A DNA stretch of 62,073 nucleotides from Neisseriaceae bacterium ESL0693 (GCA_029433475.1 JAQTIE010000010.1:1-62073), one strand, 5' to 3'; shown: positions 17,192 to 27,580, numbered from the stretch's first letter. The notes: generated by a model not told the origin, from the letters alone. Made by a program: numbers and translations.

Positions 17192-17521
17192 ATAAAATAA
17201 AAACCAATACTGTTTATTTGTCGTTAATACGATAAACTTTGTTTATAAATCATAACACAAGCGCCAAAACTTGCCTATGTTTGCAAAGCATGGCCATCTG
17301 ATTGATATGCATAAAGGGTATAGAATTATAATCAATACAGTGTGTTCTGGCTGGCTATGATGTGTTTATCCGTGAAGGTATATGCCTGAAATGTTTCATC
17401 GATATAAACCATTTTACTGTCTTTCAGGGTTTAATGATTTTTGCATGATGTTGGCAGGGAAATGATGGCTGTAGCCACCGGTAATGCTGGTGGATACAGC
17501 CATCATCGCCAAGCCACCTAT
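17192..17521. other. surE/potF intergenic region with a large hairpin
   Basis: No gene is visible. The notable element is an inverted repeat at 17462-17506: ATGATGGCTGTA pairs perfectly with TACAGCCATCAT, and inside it GCCACC pairs with GGTGG. It begins 15 bases upstream (plus strand) of the potF stop, on neither side followed by a clear T-run, so it may stabilise an mRNA 3' end or be a weak terminator. The rest should hold the surE promoter. Confidence 0.5.
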
Positions 17522-18670
17522 TTACTGCCCTGCTTTGACCTGCTGAAACAGGCGTACAGATAATTTCAGGGCATCTAATGATTTAGACATCACCAGAAAA
17601 CTTTTATCCATGATTTCGGGCGGTGGGAATACGCTCGGGTCGGTGCTATAGGTTTTGTCCATCAGGGCAGCGGCGGGCTTACTGGCGGGTGCGAAGGTGA
17701 CGTAATCGCCATTTTTGGCAGCCACTTTAGGATCGAGGGTGTAGTTAATGTATTTGAGTGCATTGGCTACATTCTGGGCATCAATCGGTATCATGAAGGA
17801 GTCTACCCAGATGCCTACGCCTTCCTTGGGCACCAATACTTTCAGCCGGATACCATTTTTTGCTTCTTCAGCCCGGCGTTTGGCAATATTTAAATCACCG
17901 CCATAACCGGTGGCCACACATAAATCACCGCGTGCCATGTCATCGATATAGCCGGATGAGCTGAAGCGCTTAATGTCGTTGCGTACGGTTTTAATCAGTG
18001 CAGTGGCGGCTTTAATGTCTTGCGGATCGCTGCTGTTGGGGTCTTTACCGAGGTAATGCAATGCCAAGGGATAAAGTTCAGTCGGGCTGTCAAACAGCGA
18101 AATACCGCAGGATTTGAGTTTATGGGTATATTCGGGATTAAACACCAAATCCCATAAATTATCCGGCAACTGGTTATTCAGCGCTTTATTGACCATGTCC
18201 ACATTGATACCGATGGTATTGATGCCCCAGAAATAAGGGACGGCATATTTATTGCCCGGGTCTACTTTACTGAGCATTTTCAGTAAGTCCGGATTAATAT
18301 TGTCATAATAGGAAAGCTGGCTTTTATCAATCGGCTGATAGGCGCCAGCTGTAATCTGGCGGCCGACATTGGCGATGGAAGGTGCCACCAGATCATAGCC
18401 TGACCGGCCTGTCAGAATTTTGGCTTCCAATGATTCATTACTGTCGTAATAATCATAACGGACTTTGATGTTGTTTTCTTTTTCAAATGTTTTAACGGTT
18501 TCGGGGTCAACATAATCAGACCAGTTGTAAATATTCAATTGACCCGTTGCGGGTGCAACCGTTTTTGATGCGGCGGCCGTATGGGTATTGTCGTCACTAT
18601 TGGTCTGACGCGCTCCGCAGCCGGCCATCAGCAGCATGATAGCGGCAGACAATAAAAGTGTTTTCTTCAT
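17522..18670 (-). CDS. Putrescine/polyamine-binding lipoprotein, PotF-like
   Basis: This 382-residue protein from the ATG at 18670 has a lipoprotein signal (MKKTLLLSAAIMLLMAGC, lipid on Cys18) and a PotF/PotD-type domain. LNIYNWSDYVDPETV, KSCGISLFDSPTE and KEGVGIWVDSFMIP are close to E. coli PotF. GGAG lies eight bases before this ATG, whereas the longer frame to 18745 has no signal. A membrane anchor is unusual, since E. coli PotF is soluble and periplasmic. No potGHI genes are adjacent, so the permease must be elsewhere. Confidence 0.88.
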   Translation of the reverse strand: MKKTLLLSAAIMLLMAGCGARQTNSDDNTHTAAASKTVAPATGQLNIYNWSDYVDPETVKTFEKENNIKVRYDYYDSNESLEAKILTGRSGYDLVAPSIANVGRQITAGAYQPIDKSQLSYYDNINPDLLKMLSKVDPGNKYAVPYFWGINTIGINVDMVNKALNNQLPDNLWDLVFNPEYTHKLKSCGISLFDSPTELYPLALHYLGKDPNSSDPQDIKAATALIKTVRNDIKRFSSSGYIDDMARGDLCVATGYGGDLNIAKRRAEEAKNGIRLKVLVPKEGVGIWVDSFMIPIDAQNVANALKYINYTLDPKVAAKNGDYVTFAPASKPAAALMDKTYSTDPSVFPPPEIMDKSFLVMSKSLDALKLSVRLFQQVKAGQ

Positions 18671-18846
18671 TAACACAGCTCCAAATATAATTTCCGATGA
18701 TCCGGAACAGAAGACGACACAGGTGTGTATCAGCACAGCCGCCATTTAAGGAATATATTAAACGTTGAAATGTCTGTCTGTGCAAGGGCAATGGTGATAA
18801 AAAATCGTGCCAAATACCCAATATCATTATTGTTCAGCCAGATAGT

Positions 18847-20403
18847 TTAAATATACAGACTCAATAGCCAGAAAAGTCCGCCAGACAACAGGATACAGAC
18901 GGGTAAAGTCAGCACCCAGGCCATGATCAGCTGATACAAGGTTCGTGCCTGCAAACCGCTGCGATTGGCGGCCATGGTTCCGGCAATGCCGGAAGACAAA
19001 ACATGGGTGGTGCTGACGGGTAGCCCGAGCCGGTCGGCGCTGAGAATCAGCGCAGTGGCGGCCAGCTGGGCTGAGGCTCCTTGTGCATAGGTCAGCTGGG
19101 TTTTACCGATCTTTTCGCCTAGCGTGACAACAACGCGTTTCCACCCCACCAGAGTACCGAGCCCCAGCGCCAGTGCCACCATCACTTTTACCCAGCCCGG
19201 GATAAATTGGGTGGTTTTTTCTATGCTTTCCTGATAATGAGCCAGCTGGGTTTGTTCGGTCTGGGTAAGTGGCCTGTGGTGCTGGAGCTGATTTTTTCTG
19301 ATCAGGGTGAGGGAGGTATTAATCAGATATAAATCAGTACGCATTTGTCCTGTCTGAGCAGCGGATAATTCATGCAGGCTGTGTTTTTGCGATAACTGCT
19401 GATTCACTTGTCCGATCAGCTGTGTCAGGGCATTCAGTTGCAAGGCTGAGCCTTGTTTATGATCAATTAAATCCAGCACGGTAGTTTGTATGACGTCAGG
19501 CGGCATTGCTGCTGGCGCAGCAACCGGCTGAATGATGTGTTGTACTGCCTGACCGTTTTGCTGTAACTGAGTCAGATGGTTTTCGGGTAAATGATGATTC
19601 AATGCATACGCCATGGGTACCACGCCGATCAGAATCAGCATGATCAGCCCCATGCCTTTCTGACCATCATTGGAACCATGGGCAAAACTGACTGTAGTAC
19701 AGGTCAGAATCAACAGTAACCGGATCGGCCACGGTGGCGGCTGCTGATTTTGTGGTGTCTGATACCAGCTTTTCTGGCGCAGCAAACGCTTGGCCAACAG
19801 CAATAAACCACCAGCGAGTATAAAACCCAGTATGGGTGAAAAGAGTAAGGATTCAAGCACATTAATCAATTGATGCCAATTGGTGCTCTGGCCGGCAGTA
19901 TGATGATTGAGCCATTGATAGGCAATGCCTACGCCCACAATCGAACCAATCAGGGCATGTGAACTGGAAGCTGGCAAACCCAGCCACCATGTACCAAGAT
20001 TCCAGACAATGGCCGACAACAATAAGGCAAAAATCATGGCAAAACTGGTGTGGTTGCCCATCTGTAAAATCAGATCAATGGGCAGTAAGGCAATAATGCC
20101 ATACGCAACGGCGCCACTGGAGAGCATAACGCCCAGAAAATTACAGATGCCCGACCACATCACGGCCACATTGGGGGTTAATGAATAGGTATAAATAACT
20201 GTGGCTACAGCATTGGCGCTGTCATGAAACCCATTGACAAATTCAAATCCCAAGGCAATGATCAAAGTGATGATCAGTAAGCCGTATAAACCTAAGGATA
20301 CAGCTGATATGGTTTGCAAGTCGGTATAAAGGCAATCACCAGCATAGAATAAACCGGATACAATAATCAGAATAAACAATAATTTAACTAATTTTTTCGA
20401 CAT
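18847..20403 (-). CDS. Inorganic phosphate transporter, PiT family
   Basis: This 518-residue inner-membrane protein carries two PHO4 repeats: GFEFVNGFHDSANAVATVIY near residue 52 and SADRLGLPVSTTHVLSSGIAG near residue 455. A long polar segment lies between them (about residues 270-400). These proton- or sodium-coupled carriers import metal-phosphate. The SHALIGSIVGVGIAYQW segment is typical. It is a single-gene unit between potF and the lldR-like gene. Confidence 0.92.
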   Translation of the reverse strand: MSKKLVKLLFILIIVSGLFYAGDCLYTDLQTISAVSLGLYGLLIITLIIALGFEFVNGFHDSANAVATVIYTYSLTPNVAVMWSGICNFLGVMLSSGAVAYGIIALLPIDLILQMGNHTSFAMIFALLLSAIVWNLGTWWLGLPASSSHALIGSIVGVGIAYQWLNHHTAGQSTNWHQLINVLESLLFSPILGFILAGGLLLLAKRLLRQKSWYQTPQNQQPPPWPIRLLLILTCTTVSFAHGSNDGQKGMGLIMLILIGVVPMAYALNHHLPENHLTQLQQNGQAVQHIIQPVAAPAAMPPDVIQTTVLDLIDHKQGSALQLNALTQLIGQVNQQLSQKHSLHELSAAQTGQMRTDLYLINTSLTLIRKNQLQHHRPLTQTEQTQLAHYQESIEKTTQFIPGWVKVMVALALGLGTLVGWKRVVVTLGEKIGKTQLTYAQGASAQLAATALILSADRLGLPVSTTHVLSSGIAGTMAANRSGLQARTLYQLIMAWVLTLPVCILLSGGLFWLLSLYI

Positions 20404-20550
20404 ATATTAAAAGAGACTGATCAGTTGATGACTTGTTTCAGGCCGCAAACTGGCGCTTTAAGTGGCGCCATTGTAAAAGATTTAGATGACAGCTTTGTGA
20501 CAATCTGCCAAATCATGCCAGATCCTTCAATTAACAGACAGGTCATGCAA

Positions 20551-21339
20551 TCAGCGTTTACTCCTGCGTTTTTGCTGTTGTGCTACCCGGGCAGTGGCCA
20601 CCTGCATGCGCTTTTGCCGCTCAGCCACGACTTTCAATGAAGAAGACACAAAATCAATATGTTCGTAGGCCAGTTCTGTAGCCAGTTTGGGCTGGCTGTG
20701 TTTAATTGCCTGATAGAGTGCCTGATGTTGTTCAATCAGTCTGGGTTTAATATCTTCAACACCAAACATATTGGCCAGATTATCTTCCGCATGGCTGTGG
20801 AGCATGTCCAAAAGATTACTGGATAAACGGGCAAACAGGATATTATGGGCGGCATCAGCAATACTTTGGTGAAAACCCACATCTGCGGCCGATTGTCTTT
20901 CGGTATGGGACGCTTCATCAGTCTGATGCTCCACTTGCATCATTTGCTTTAGCCAGTATTCCAGCCGCTCCAGATCAGCGTCTGTGCGCCGTTGTGCTGC
21001 CAGAGCAGCCAGATTACCCTCAAGGTAACGTCTGAATTCCAGCACATCATCACGCAGGTATTCATGCCGCGCCAGAAGGCTTTGCCAGGTATCAGCAAAA
21101 TCAGGCTGCAAATGGGCGCTGACATAATGCCCGTCCCCTACCCGGCTGACGATCAGCTGGCGCGCGGCCAGCATATGCAAGGCATCACGCAAGGGAGGTC
21201 TGGAAACGCCGAATTCTGCCGCCAGCTGGCGTTCTGAAGGCAGTCGTTCCGAGGCGGTATAGACGCCGGTCAGAATACGCTCTTCCAGAATATCGGCAAT
21301 CAGGTCAGATAATTTTTGTGCGGTAACACGTTTAGTCAT
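20551..21339 (-). CDS. GntR-family (FadR/LldR-like) lactate regulator
   Basis: From the ATG at 21339 the protein is 262 residues: an N-terminal winged helix (LPSERQLAAEFGVSRPPLRDAL) and a C-terminal all-helical FCD ligand domain. A longer frame to a TTG at 21420 has poorer support. It is divergent from the lactate permease gene, and an LldR-type palindrome lies between them. Control of lctP by lactate is therefore the likely role. PdhR or FadR-like duties cannot be excluded. Confidence 0.85.
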   Translation of the reverse strand: MTKRVTAQKLSDLIADILEERILTGVYTASERLPSERQLAAEFGVSRPPLRDALHMLAARQLIVSRVGDGHYVSAHLQPDFADTWQSLLARHEYLRDDVLEFRRYLEGNLAALAAQRRTDADLERLEYWLKQMMQVEHQTDEASHTERQSAADVGFHQSIADAAHNILFARLSSNLLDMLHSHAEDNLANMFGVEDIKPRLIEQHQALYQAIKHSQPKLATELAYEHIDFVSSSLKVVAERQKRMQVATARVAQQQKRRSKR

Positions 21340-21549
21340 GCGGTGTTCTTTTGGCTCGGTTACGGGCAATGGCTGATTGCTGACGGTTTTACTCTTCCGT
21401 CCATCATTACTGATCAACAATCAGGACACTGATTCTAACAGAGATCATCTTAAAATGGCGCGATAAAATCCGTTGGGTAAATACACACATTTACCTACTG
21501 CTGGCATTGACGGCGGCGGAATTATTTCTTAAAGTGTGCGCCTTGACTA

Positions 21550-21566
21550 AATTGGTATTACCAATT
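21550..21566. promoter_or_regulatory. LldR-type operator
   Basis: AATTGGTATTACCAATT is a perfect 17-base palindrome with a central T. It matches the known LldR operator form (TTGGT-N-ACCAA family of FadR-type regulators). It lies 121 bases before lctP and 211 bases before the regulator start, so it could control both divergent genes. Confidence 0.8.
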
Positions 21567-21686
21567 TACCTGTTTGAATGGTTTAAATCTGGAAAGTAGT
21601 CCAGTCACATCATTTCATTCTTTTATTTATTCACGCACACATTTTATTTCCAAAATAAGTGTTTCCAACGAAAGCTGGAGGAAAAA

Positions 21687-23330
21687 ATGGAAACTTGGGT
21701 ACAAAACTACTCGCCCTTGGGCGGTAGTATCTATTTAACGGTACTGGCGGCACTGGTACCCATCGTCTTTTTCTTTTTTGCATTAACGGTATTGCGATTA
21801 AAAGGCCATATTGCGGGGGCGATTACGCTGTTACTGTCTATCGTGGTGGCGGTGGCGGCTTATAAAATGCCGGTAGCCATGGCTGTATCTGCGGCATTAT
21901 GTGGTTTTGCCTATGGTCTGTGGCCGATTGCCTGGATCATTATTACGGCGGTGTTTCTGTATAAGCTGACGGTTAAAAGCGGTCAGTTTGATATTATCCG
22001 CGCGTCTATTCTGGCAGTGACTGAAGACCAGCGGTTACAATTACTGCTGGTGGGTTTCTGCTTTGGTTCGTTTCTGGAAGGCGCGGCCGGTTTTGGTGCG
22101 CCGGTGGCCATTACCGCTGCCTTATTGGTTGGCTTAGGATTTAATCCGCTCTATGCCGCTGGATTGTGTCTGATTGCCGATACTGCGCCTGTGGCTTTCG
22201 GTGCTTTGGGTATTCCGATTCTGGTCGGTGGTCAGGTTTCAGGCATTGATCCATTCCATATCGGTCAGCTGGCTGGTCGTCAATTGCCGCTGATGTCGGT
22301 AGTTATTCCGTTTTACATTGTGTTTATCATGGATGGTTTCCGTGGTATCCGCCAGACATGGCCGGCTTTACTGGTGGCAGGTATTTCCTTTGCCCTGACT
22401 CAGTTTGTAACCGCCAATTTCATCGGCCCTGAATTACCCGATGTTACTTCAGCGCTGGTCAGCCTGTTGTGTCTGACTATCTTCCTGAAAAAATGGCAGC
22501 CAAAAGAAATCTTTACCTTTAAAGGTATGAAAAAACCTGAAGCCAGCCGGCTCAAAAATGAATACAGTTTTGCTCAGGTGACCAAAGCCTGGTCACCCTT
22601 TCTGATTCTGACTTTCTTTGTGGCAGTATGGACAATTAAACCATTCCAAGCACGGCTTGATTCCATCAGTCTGATCAAAATCCACTGGCCTATGCTGGAT
22701 AATCTGGTGATTAAAACAGCGCCGATTGTGGCTAAGAATGAAGCGCTTGAAGCGGTATTTAAACTCAATATTCTGAGCGCAGTGGGTACTTCCATTCTGC
22801 TGGCAGCAGTAGTATCGGTGTGGGTGATGAAGATGAAACCGGCAGTAGCGGTAAATACATTCAAAGAAACATTGTATGAGCTGCGTTTTCCGGTTTTATC
22901 CATCGGTCTGGTACTGGCTTTTGCCTATGTGGTGAATTATTCCGGTTTATCCTCAACCATGGCGCTGGCGCTGGCCGATACCGGTAAAGCATTCCCGTTC
23001 TTCTCGCCCTTTCTGGGCTGGCTAGGCGTGTTCTTAACCGGTTCAGATACTTCAGCCAATGCCCTCTTTGGGGCACTGCAAGCCAATACCGCGTTACAGG
23101 TGGGCATGGATCCGGCGCTGGCTGTAGCGGTGAATTCGATTGGTGGTGTGACCGGTAAGATGATTTCACCTCAGTCAATTGCCATTGCCTGTGCTGCGGT
23201 GGGGCTGGCTGGTAAAGAATCTGATCTCTTTCGATTTACGGTACGCCATAGTCTGATTTTCTGTACCGTAGCCGGCGTGATGACGCTGATTCAGAGTTAT
23301 CTCTTGCCATGGACTTTGCTGCCTTTCTAA
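21687..23330 (+). CDS. lctP: L-lactate permease
   Basis: This 547-residue polytopic protein of the LctP family shows [36 protein letters not shown] and [16 protein letters not shown], all hallmark segments. It imports lactate with protons. AGCTGGAGG lies just before the ATG. Regulated presumably by the divergent GntR-type gene. Lactate dehydrogenases are not in this window, so the oxidation step is encoded elsewhere. Confidence 0.96.
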   Translation: METWVQNYSPLGGSIYLTVLAALVPIVFFFFALTVLRLKGHIAGAITLLLSIVVAVAAYKMPVAMAVSAALCGFAYGLWPIAWIIITAVFLYKLTVKSGQFDIIRASILAVTEDQRLQLLLVGFCFGSFLEGAAGFGAPVAITAALLVGLGFNPLYAAGLCLIADTAPVAFGALGIPILVGGQVSGIDPFHIGQLAGRQLPLMSVVIPFYIVFIMDGFRGIRQTWPALLVAGISFALTQFVTANFIGPELPDVTSALVSLLCLTIFLKKWQPKEIFTFKGMKKPEASRLKNEYSFAQVTKAWSPFLILTFFVAVWTIKPFQARLDSISLIKIHWPMLDNLVIKTAPIVAKNEALEAVFKLNILSAVGTSILLAAVVSVWVMKMKPAVAVNTFKETLYELRFPVLSIGLVLAFAYVVNYSGLSSTMALALADTGKAFPFFSPFLGWLGVFLTGSDTSANALFGALQANTALQVGMDPALAVAVNSIGGVTGKMISPQSIAIACAAVGLAGKESDLFRFTVRHSLIFCTVAGVMTLIQSYLLPWTLLPF

Positions 23331-23352
23331 TGAAATAGGCAGAGGCCAAATA

Positions 23353-23388
23353 AATACCCATTGTGGTCACACAATGGGTATTTTCTTT
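23353..23388 (+). terminator. lctP terminator
   Basis: AATACCCATTGTG (23353-23365) and CACAATGGGTATT (23370-23382) pair perfectly around a GTCA loop, with TTCTTTG after. It may serve both lctP and the convergent moaA gene. Confidence 0.9.
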
Positions 23389-23413
23389 GAATCTTTGATG
23401 AACAAGCTATGAT

Positions 23414-24388
23414 TCAGCCACCGGTTTTGGCCATGATGCGGATAATCTTTTGTGGATTTTCATTAAATTCGTGGCGCTGCGGCTTTAAATTGATGGCCTG
23501 ATGAATGGCGTTTTCCAGCGCTTCATCACTGCATCCGGCTTGCAGCAAAGGGCGTAATGCCAAACTCTGATCCTGCCCCAGACACAAATACAGCGTACCA
23601 TCCACTGACATGCGTATGCGGTTGCAGGTTTCACAAAAATGCTGTGATCTGGGTGTGATCAGCCCCAGAGTAAAATCACCGCCGGGGCTTTCCCAGTATT
23701 TGGCCGGACCGCCACCATAGACTTTCTGACTCAGTTGTAAGTGGTATTTGGGCTGCAAGGTTTCGATCAGTGCCTGAAGATTAAAATAATCTGCCTGTTG
23801 TCCGCTCTCACCCAGCGGCATGGCTTCAATCAGACGCAGAATAAAACCATTGTCAATACAAAAGGCAATCATGTCGTCAATATCATCAATATTAATCCCG
23901 GGTAACGGTACCATATTGATTTTAATGCGCTCAAAACCGGCATCGCGTGCCGCCTGCAACCCATGAATGACTTTATCAAAACTGTCTTTACCCGAAATGG
24001 CACTGACGCACTCACGCCGCAACGAATCCAGACTGACATTAAGCCGGTTTAAGCCGGCATGGCGTAAATCACCCGCATAACGTGCCAGCTGAGTACCATT
24101 GGTGGTCAGGGATAAATCTTGTACGCCGGCAGTATGCGCCATGCGCTCAATCAGTTCAGGCAGATTTTTACGTAATAACGGCTCTCCGCCGGTCAGACGG
24201 AAACGAGAAACGCCTAAACGGGCAAACATGGCAGTCACACGGGTAATATCGTCAAATGAAAGCCAGTTAGCCGGTTTTTCAAACTCGGTAAATCCTTCAG
24301 GAATACAATAGGTACAGCGTAAATCACATCTGTCTGTCACAGAAATGCGCAGATAATCTATGCGGCGCCCGAATTGGTCAATTAGCAT
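23414..24388 (-). CDS. moaA: GTP 3',8-cyclase MoaA
   Basis: This 324-residue radical SAM enzyme has the first cluster in CDLRCTYC, the second in FCETCNRIRMSVDG plus a cysteine after LYL, and the essential C-terminal GG. It converts GTP to the 3',8-cyclo intermediate of molybdopterin. It is divergent from moaD across 262 bases. moaC, needed for the next step, is not in the window. Confidence 0.96.
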   Translation of the reverse strand: MLIDQFGRRIDYLRISVTDRCDLRCTYCIPEGFTEFEKPANWLSFDDITRVTAMFARLGVSRFRLTGGEPLLRKNLPELIERMAHTAGVQDLSLTTNGTQLARYAGDLRHAGLNRLNVSLDSLRRECVSAISGKDSFDKVIHGLQAARDAGFERIKINMVPLPGINIDDIDDMIAFCIDNGFILRLIEAMPLGESGQQADYFNLQALIETLQPKYHLQLSQKVYGGGPAKYWESPGGDFTLGLITPRSQHFCETCNRIRMSVDGTLYLCLGQDQSLALRPLLQAGCSDEALENAIHQAINLKPQRHEFNENPQKIIRIMAKTGG

Positions 24389-24650
24389 GTGTGTTGTATA
24401 AAATGATAGGTATCGGATAGATCGGATTAAAAATGATTTAAAACCTGATCAGGTGAGAAAAGGTTTAATGATGTAGTTTATATATCTATAATTAATCCAA
24501 AATGTTATTTTAAACTAAATTCAGACTATTTTATCTCATAAAAGCAGTCAGGTCGGTAATTTTAATTTATCTAACAATGATAATAGCTGCATTGCGTACT
24601 GAAACACGGCATAATAAAGCCTGTTTTAGTTACTGTGTGATTTATTAAAT

Positions 24651-24899
24651 ATGATTACAGTGATGTATCTTGCCCGGATTGCAGATGAAGTGGGTCAGGC
24701 TCAGGAACAATTGGACTCATCATTTGCCGATACCGAGGCCTTGTTGTCTTTTTTGCGTCAGCGTGGCGCGCCCTGGGATAATGCTCTGACTGAGGATAAA
24801 ATATACAAAATTGCGGTGAACAATGTTATTTTACACACACATGCAGCACTCAAAGACGGTGATACCGTGGCTTTTCTGCCTCCGGTGACAGGAGGATAA
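24651..24899 (+). CDS. moaD: Molybdopterin synthase small subunit MoaD
   Basis: An 82-residue ubiquitin-fold protein ending in GG (PPVTGG), the site that carries the thiocarboxylate sulfur. It is followed two bases later by moaE, its partner in molybdopterin synthase. Confidence 0.93.
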   Translation: MITVMYLARIADEVGQAQEQLDSSFADTEALLSFLRQRGAPWDNALTEDKIYKIAVNNVILHTHAALKDGDTVAFLPPVTGG

Positions 24900-24901
24900 G
24901 T

Positions 24902-25363
24902 ATGCATGTTGCTGTTTCAGTACAAGAAGATGATTTCAACCTGACGGATGAACTGGCGTCCTTCAGAAATATTGATCAGGACTGTGGCGCCGTGGTCAGT
25001 TTTATCGGTCAGGTTCGCGGCCGTGATGCAACGGATAAACACCTATCCAGCCTGTTTCTCACCCACCTGCCCGGCGCCACGGAAAAAGCCATTGAAGACA
25101 TTATCCATGCTGCCGCGGCTCAATGGTCTTTGTCTTACGTAAAAGTCATTCATCGTGTCGGCCATTTAGCTAGCGGCGATCAGATTGTTCTGGTACTGAC
25201 GGCCAGTGCCCATCGCGACGATGCCTATCAGGCCAACCGTTATATTATGGACTATCTGAAAATTGAAGCGCCATTCTGGAAGAAGGAGCGTTTCGATGAC
25301 GGTAGCGAATACTGGGTTGACATGAAAAACAGTGATCGCGAGCGCATCACGGTCTGGCAGTAA
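24902..25363 (+). CDS. moaE: Molybdopterin synthase catalytic subunit MoaE
   Basis: This 153-residue protein has the MoaE core CGAVVSFIGQVRGRD, VIHRVGHLASGDQIVLV and APFWKKE. The lysines of the last motif are catalytic. It lies between moaD and mobA in a tight operon with 2-base and 4-base gaps. Confidence 0.95.
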   Translation: MHVAVSVQEDDFNLTDELASFRNIDQDCGAVVSFIGQVRGRDATDKHLSSLFLTHLPGATEKAIEDIIHAAAAQWSLSYVKVIHRVGHLASGDQIVLVLTASAHRDDAYQANRYIMDYLKIEAPFWKKERFDDGSEYWVDMKNSDRERITVWQ

Positions 25364-25367
25364 ACGC

Positions 25368-25940
25368 ATGAATGATACGGCTCTGATTATCCTGGCAGGC
25401 GGTCTGGGTACCCGCGTTGGCGGAGCCAATAAGGCTTTATTGCCCTTTGCAGGCAAGCCATTAATCGAACATGTGCTGGCCAATCTGGCATCTTGTGCCT
25501 CATCGGTCATCATCAGCGCCAATCGCGACATCGACAGATTGCAGCAATATGGCTTTGCGGTGGTACCGGATTTAGCGCAATATCATGCCATGGGTCCTCT
25601 GGCCGGTATTGTCAGCGCCGCCCGGCAATTACCGGCCAAGATAAAATACATACAGGTTGTCCCTTGTGATTTACCTTTTCTGTCGTCAGATATCATCGAG
25701 ACATTGCATCAGCATCTGATAAAAAATATCGATCTGGATATTGTCTATGCTGCCGATGCTGTCTACCGGCATCCGATTATCTGCCAGATGCGCAGACATC
25801 ATCTCAGTGCCATTAACGCACAACTAGAAAGTGACGGCAAACACAGCGTCCGTGCCGTCATTGATCCTTTTCCTCATCTGGAGGTTCGTTTTAACCATAT
25901 AAAATCATTTACAAATTTTAATACAGACGCTATGTTTTGA
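25368..25940 (+). CDS. mobA: Molybdenum cofactor guanylyltransferase
   Basis: This 190-residue nucleotidyltransferase has LAGGLGTRVGG-type binding loop with lysine in NKALLPF, and CDLPFLSSD for metal binding. It adds GMP to Moco to make the bis-MGD form needed by formate dehydrogenase. The ATG at 25368 is chosen because the protein then starts just ahead of the LAGG motif. The alternative at 25332 would lie inside moaE. Confidence 0.92.
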   Translation: MNDTALIILAGGLGTRVGGANKALLPFAGKPLIEHVLANLASCASSVIISANRDIDRLQQYGFAVVPDLAQYHAMGPLAGIVSAARQLPAKIKYIQVVPCDLPFLSSDIIETLHQHLIKNIDLDIVYAADAVYRHPIICQMRRHHLSAINAQLESDGKHSVRAVIDPFPHLEVRFNHIKSFTNFNTDAMF

Positions 25941-25974
25941 TTCTAATTTATTCTAAAAACAGGATAACACACAC

Positions 25975-27168
25975 ATGATGGATTTTTATGAAGGGCAGGA
26001 TGCATTATTTCAGCAATTAAATAGTGTGGTTGATATTGAAAAAATGCCACTACAAGAGGCTGCGGGTCATATTTTGGCAGTACCCATTGAAGCCAAATAT
26101 GACTCACCGCCTTTTGATAACAGTGCCATGGATGGTTTTGCCATTTGCGGACTGGATTGTGACAGCTGGCATATTGTCGGTACTGTTGCGGCCGGAGATA
26201 CCACCACTTATGCTTTGCAGCCTGGTGAAGCCATGCGCATTTTTACCGGTGCCGGCATTCCGCAGCGTACCGATGCGGTCGTCATGCAGGAAAATGTCAG
26301 TGTCTGCGGACACACGCTGACTGTCACTACCGGAGAGCCGATTCAAGGTGATCATATCCGCCGCGGTGGTGAAGAGCTGAGTCAAGGCCAGGTGATTTTG
26401 TCACCGGGCATATTGATGACACCTGCTTCCATTGGTCTGGCCGCATCTCAGGGGGTGGAAGAGATACTGTGTTTCAAACCCCTGCGCGTTACCGTTTTTA
26501 CCACCGGAGACGAGTTGGTCAGTCAAAACCGTCTATTGCATCAGCATCAGATATTTGACAGTAATCGCCCCATGCTGATGGCCATGCTCAGACACTATAA
26601 ATTCTTTGAAATCATTGATGGCGGCACATTACCGGATAATCTGGAAGTGATTACCGCCAATATGATTGAAGCAGCTCAGAATAGTCATGCCATTGTGGTG
26701 TCTGGTGGTGCGTCAGTGGGTGATCGTGATCTGGTTCGGCCGGCACTGGAAAAACTCGGCTCAATCGCACAATGGCAGCTGGCGATTAAACCAGGCAAAC
26801 CTTTTGGCTGGGGCAGTATCGGCAGCTGTCAGGTAATGCTGTTGCCCGGCAATCCGGTGGCCAGCTTTGTCACCTTCACTTTATTGGGTTTACCGGCTTT
26901 ACAGATCATGGCCGGCCGGCATGTGTTTGAAGCATTACCCGAATGCAGCCAGGCACGGGCAGGCTTCAGTATAAACCCCAATCGGCAGAAACGACGTGAA
27001 TTCCTGCGTGGCTCACTATTTTTCACTCCCGAAGGACCTAAAGTCATTCCATTGAAAAAACAAGGCTCACATATGTTGTCCAGCTGTGTGGCGGCCAGCG
27101 TGCTGATCGACATTCCTCCGCAGACAGACATTCACGAAGGGCAATGGGTCAGCATTTATCCTTTATGA
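25975..27168 (+). CDS. moeA: Molybdopterin molybdenumtransferase MoeA
   Basis: This 397-residue protein has PPFDNSAMDGFAI, FTTGDELV, SGGASVGDRD and LLPGNPVASFVTF, the MoeA signatures. It inserts molybdate into adenylated molybdopterin. It is the last gene of moaD-moaE-mobA-moeA, with a terminator 20 bases after the stop. The MogA/MoaB partner is not in the window. Confidence 0.95.
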   Translation: MMDFYEGQDALFQQLNSVVDIEKMPLQEAAGHILAVPIEAKYDSPPFDNSAMDGFAICGLDCDSWHIVGTVAAGDTTTYALQPGEAMRIFTGAGIPQRTDAVVMQENVSVCGHTLTVTTGEPIQGDHIRRGGEELSQGQVILSPGILMTPASIGLAASQGVEEILCFKPLRVTVFTTGDELVSQNRLLHQHQIFDSNRPMLMAMLRHYKFFEIIDGGTLPDNLEVITANMIEAAQNSHAIVVSGGASVGDRDLVRPALEKLGSIAQWQLAIKPGKPFGWGSIGSCQVMLLPGNPVASFVTFTLLGLPALQIMAGRHVFEALPECSQARAGFSINPNRQKRREFLRGSLFFTPEGPKVIPLKKQGSHMLSSCVAASVLIDIPPQTDIHEGQWVSIYPL

Positions 27169-27187
27169 TTATTTCATTCTCCTTATC

Positions 27188-27220
27188 AGGACTACCCTTA
27201 GCGGTAGTCCTTAATTTTAT
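27188..27220 (+). terminator. Terminator of the moaD-moeA operon
   Basis: AGGACTACC (27188-27196) pairs perfectly with GGTAGTCCT (27203-27211) around a 6-base loop and is followed by TAATTTTAT. Confidence 0.9.
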
Positions 27221-27394
27221 CACTCATATCATGACGGACAGCGGCGATGGAGTCCATTCAGAATGGTTTCAACAGTTCGTTTTCCAATAATTCACTAAAA
27301 TTATTTACCATCAGCGTCAGTATTTAAATTTAAAACAAACTTATTGGCCAACATCTCTATTACGGTATTCTTTAGTGTGAGCGCCTGACTTTAA

Positions 27395-27580
27395 TACCAA
27401 CAGCGCCAGGGCTTTTGGCGTTCAGGCAGTTTTGACCATGGTCTGATCGTGGGCACTCTTAATCTGTTTATTTTACTGCCCCTTACCCTTTACTGCATCA
27501 CACCACAAAATACTCATCAGTATAGTGTTAACCCTGATGACGGCTATCTTAAAATCGCCGTACTACGCCAATATATTTAA
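27395..27580 (+). pseudogene. Start-less reading frame, possible membrane-protein remnant
   Basis: In the 440-base gap after moeA a frame is open for 61 codons without an ATG. It reads through GSFDHGLIV, a hydrophobic stretch (LNLFILLPLTL) and a polar tail ending KIAVLRQYI. A GTG at 27449 could start a 43-residue product, but no ribosome binding site is seen. It may be the 3' remnant of a lost gene or chance. I do not recognise it. Confidence 0.25.

Noticed and set aside
24440-24520. ModE site or Moco riboswitch between moaA and moaD
   Set aside because: A GTTTATATA half-site is present but the partner half is poor, and I could not fold a convincing Moco riboswitch from the 262-base gap.
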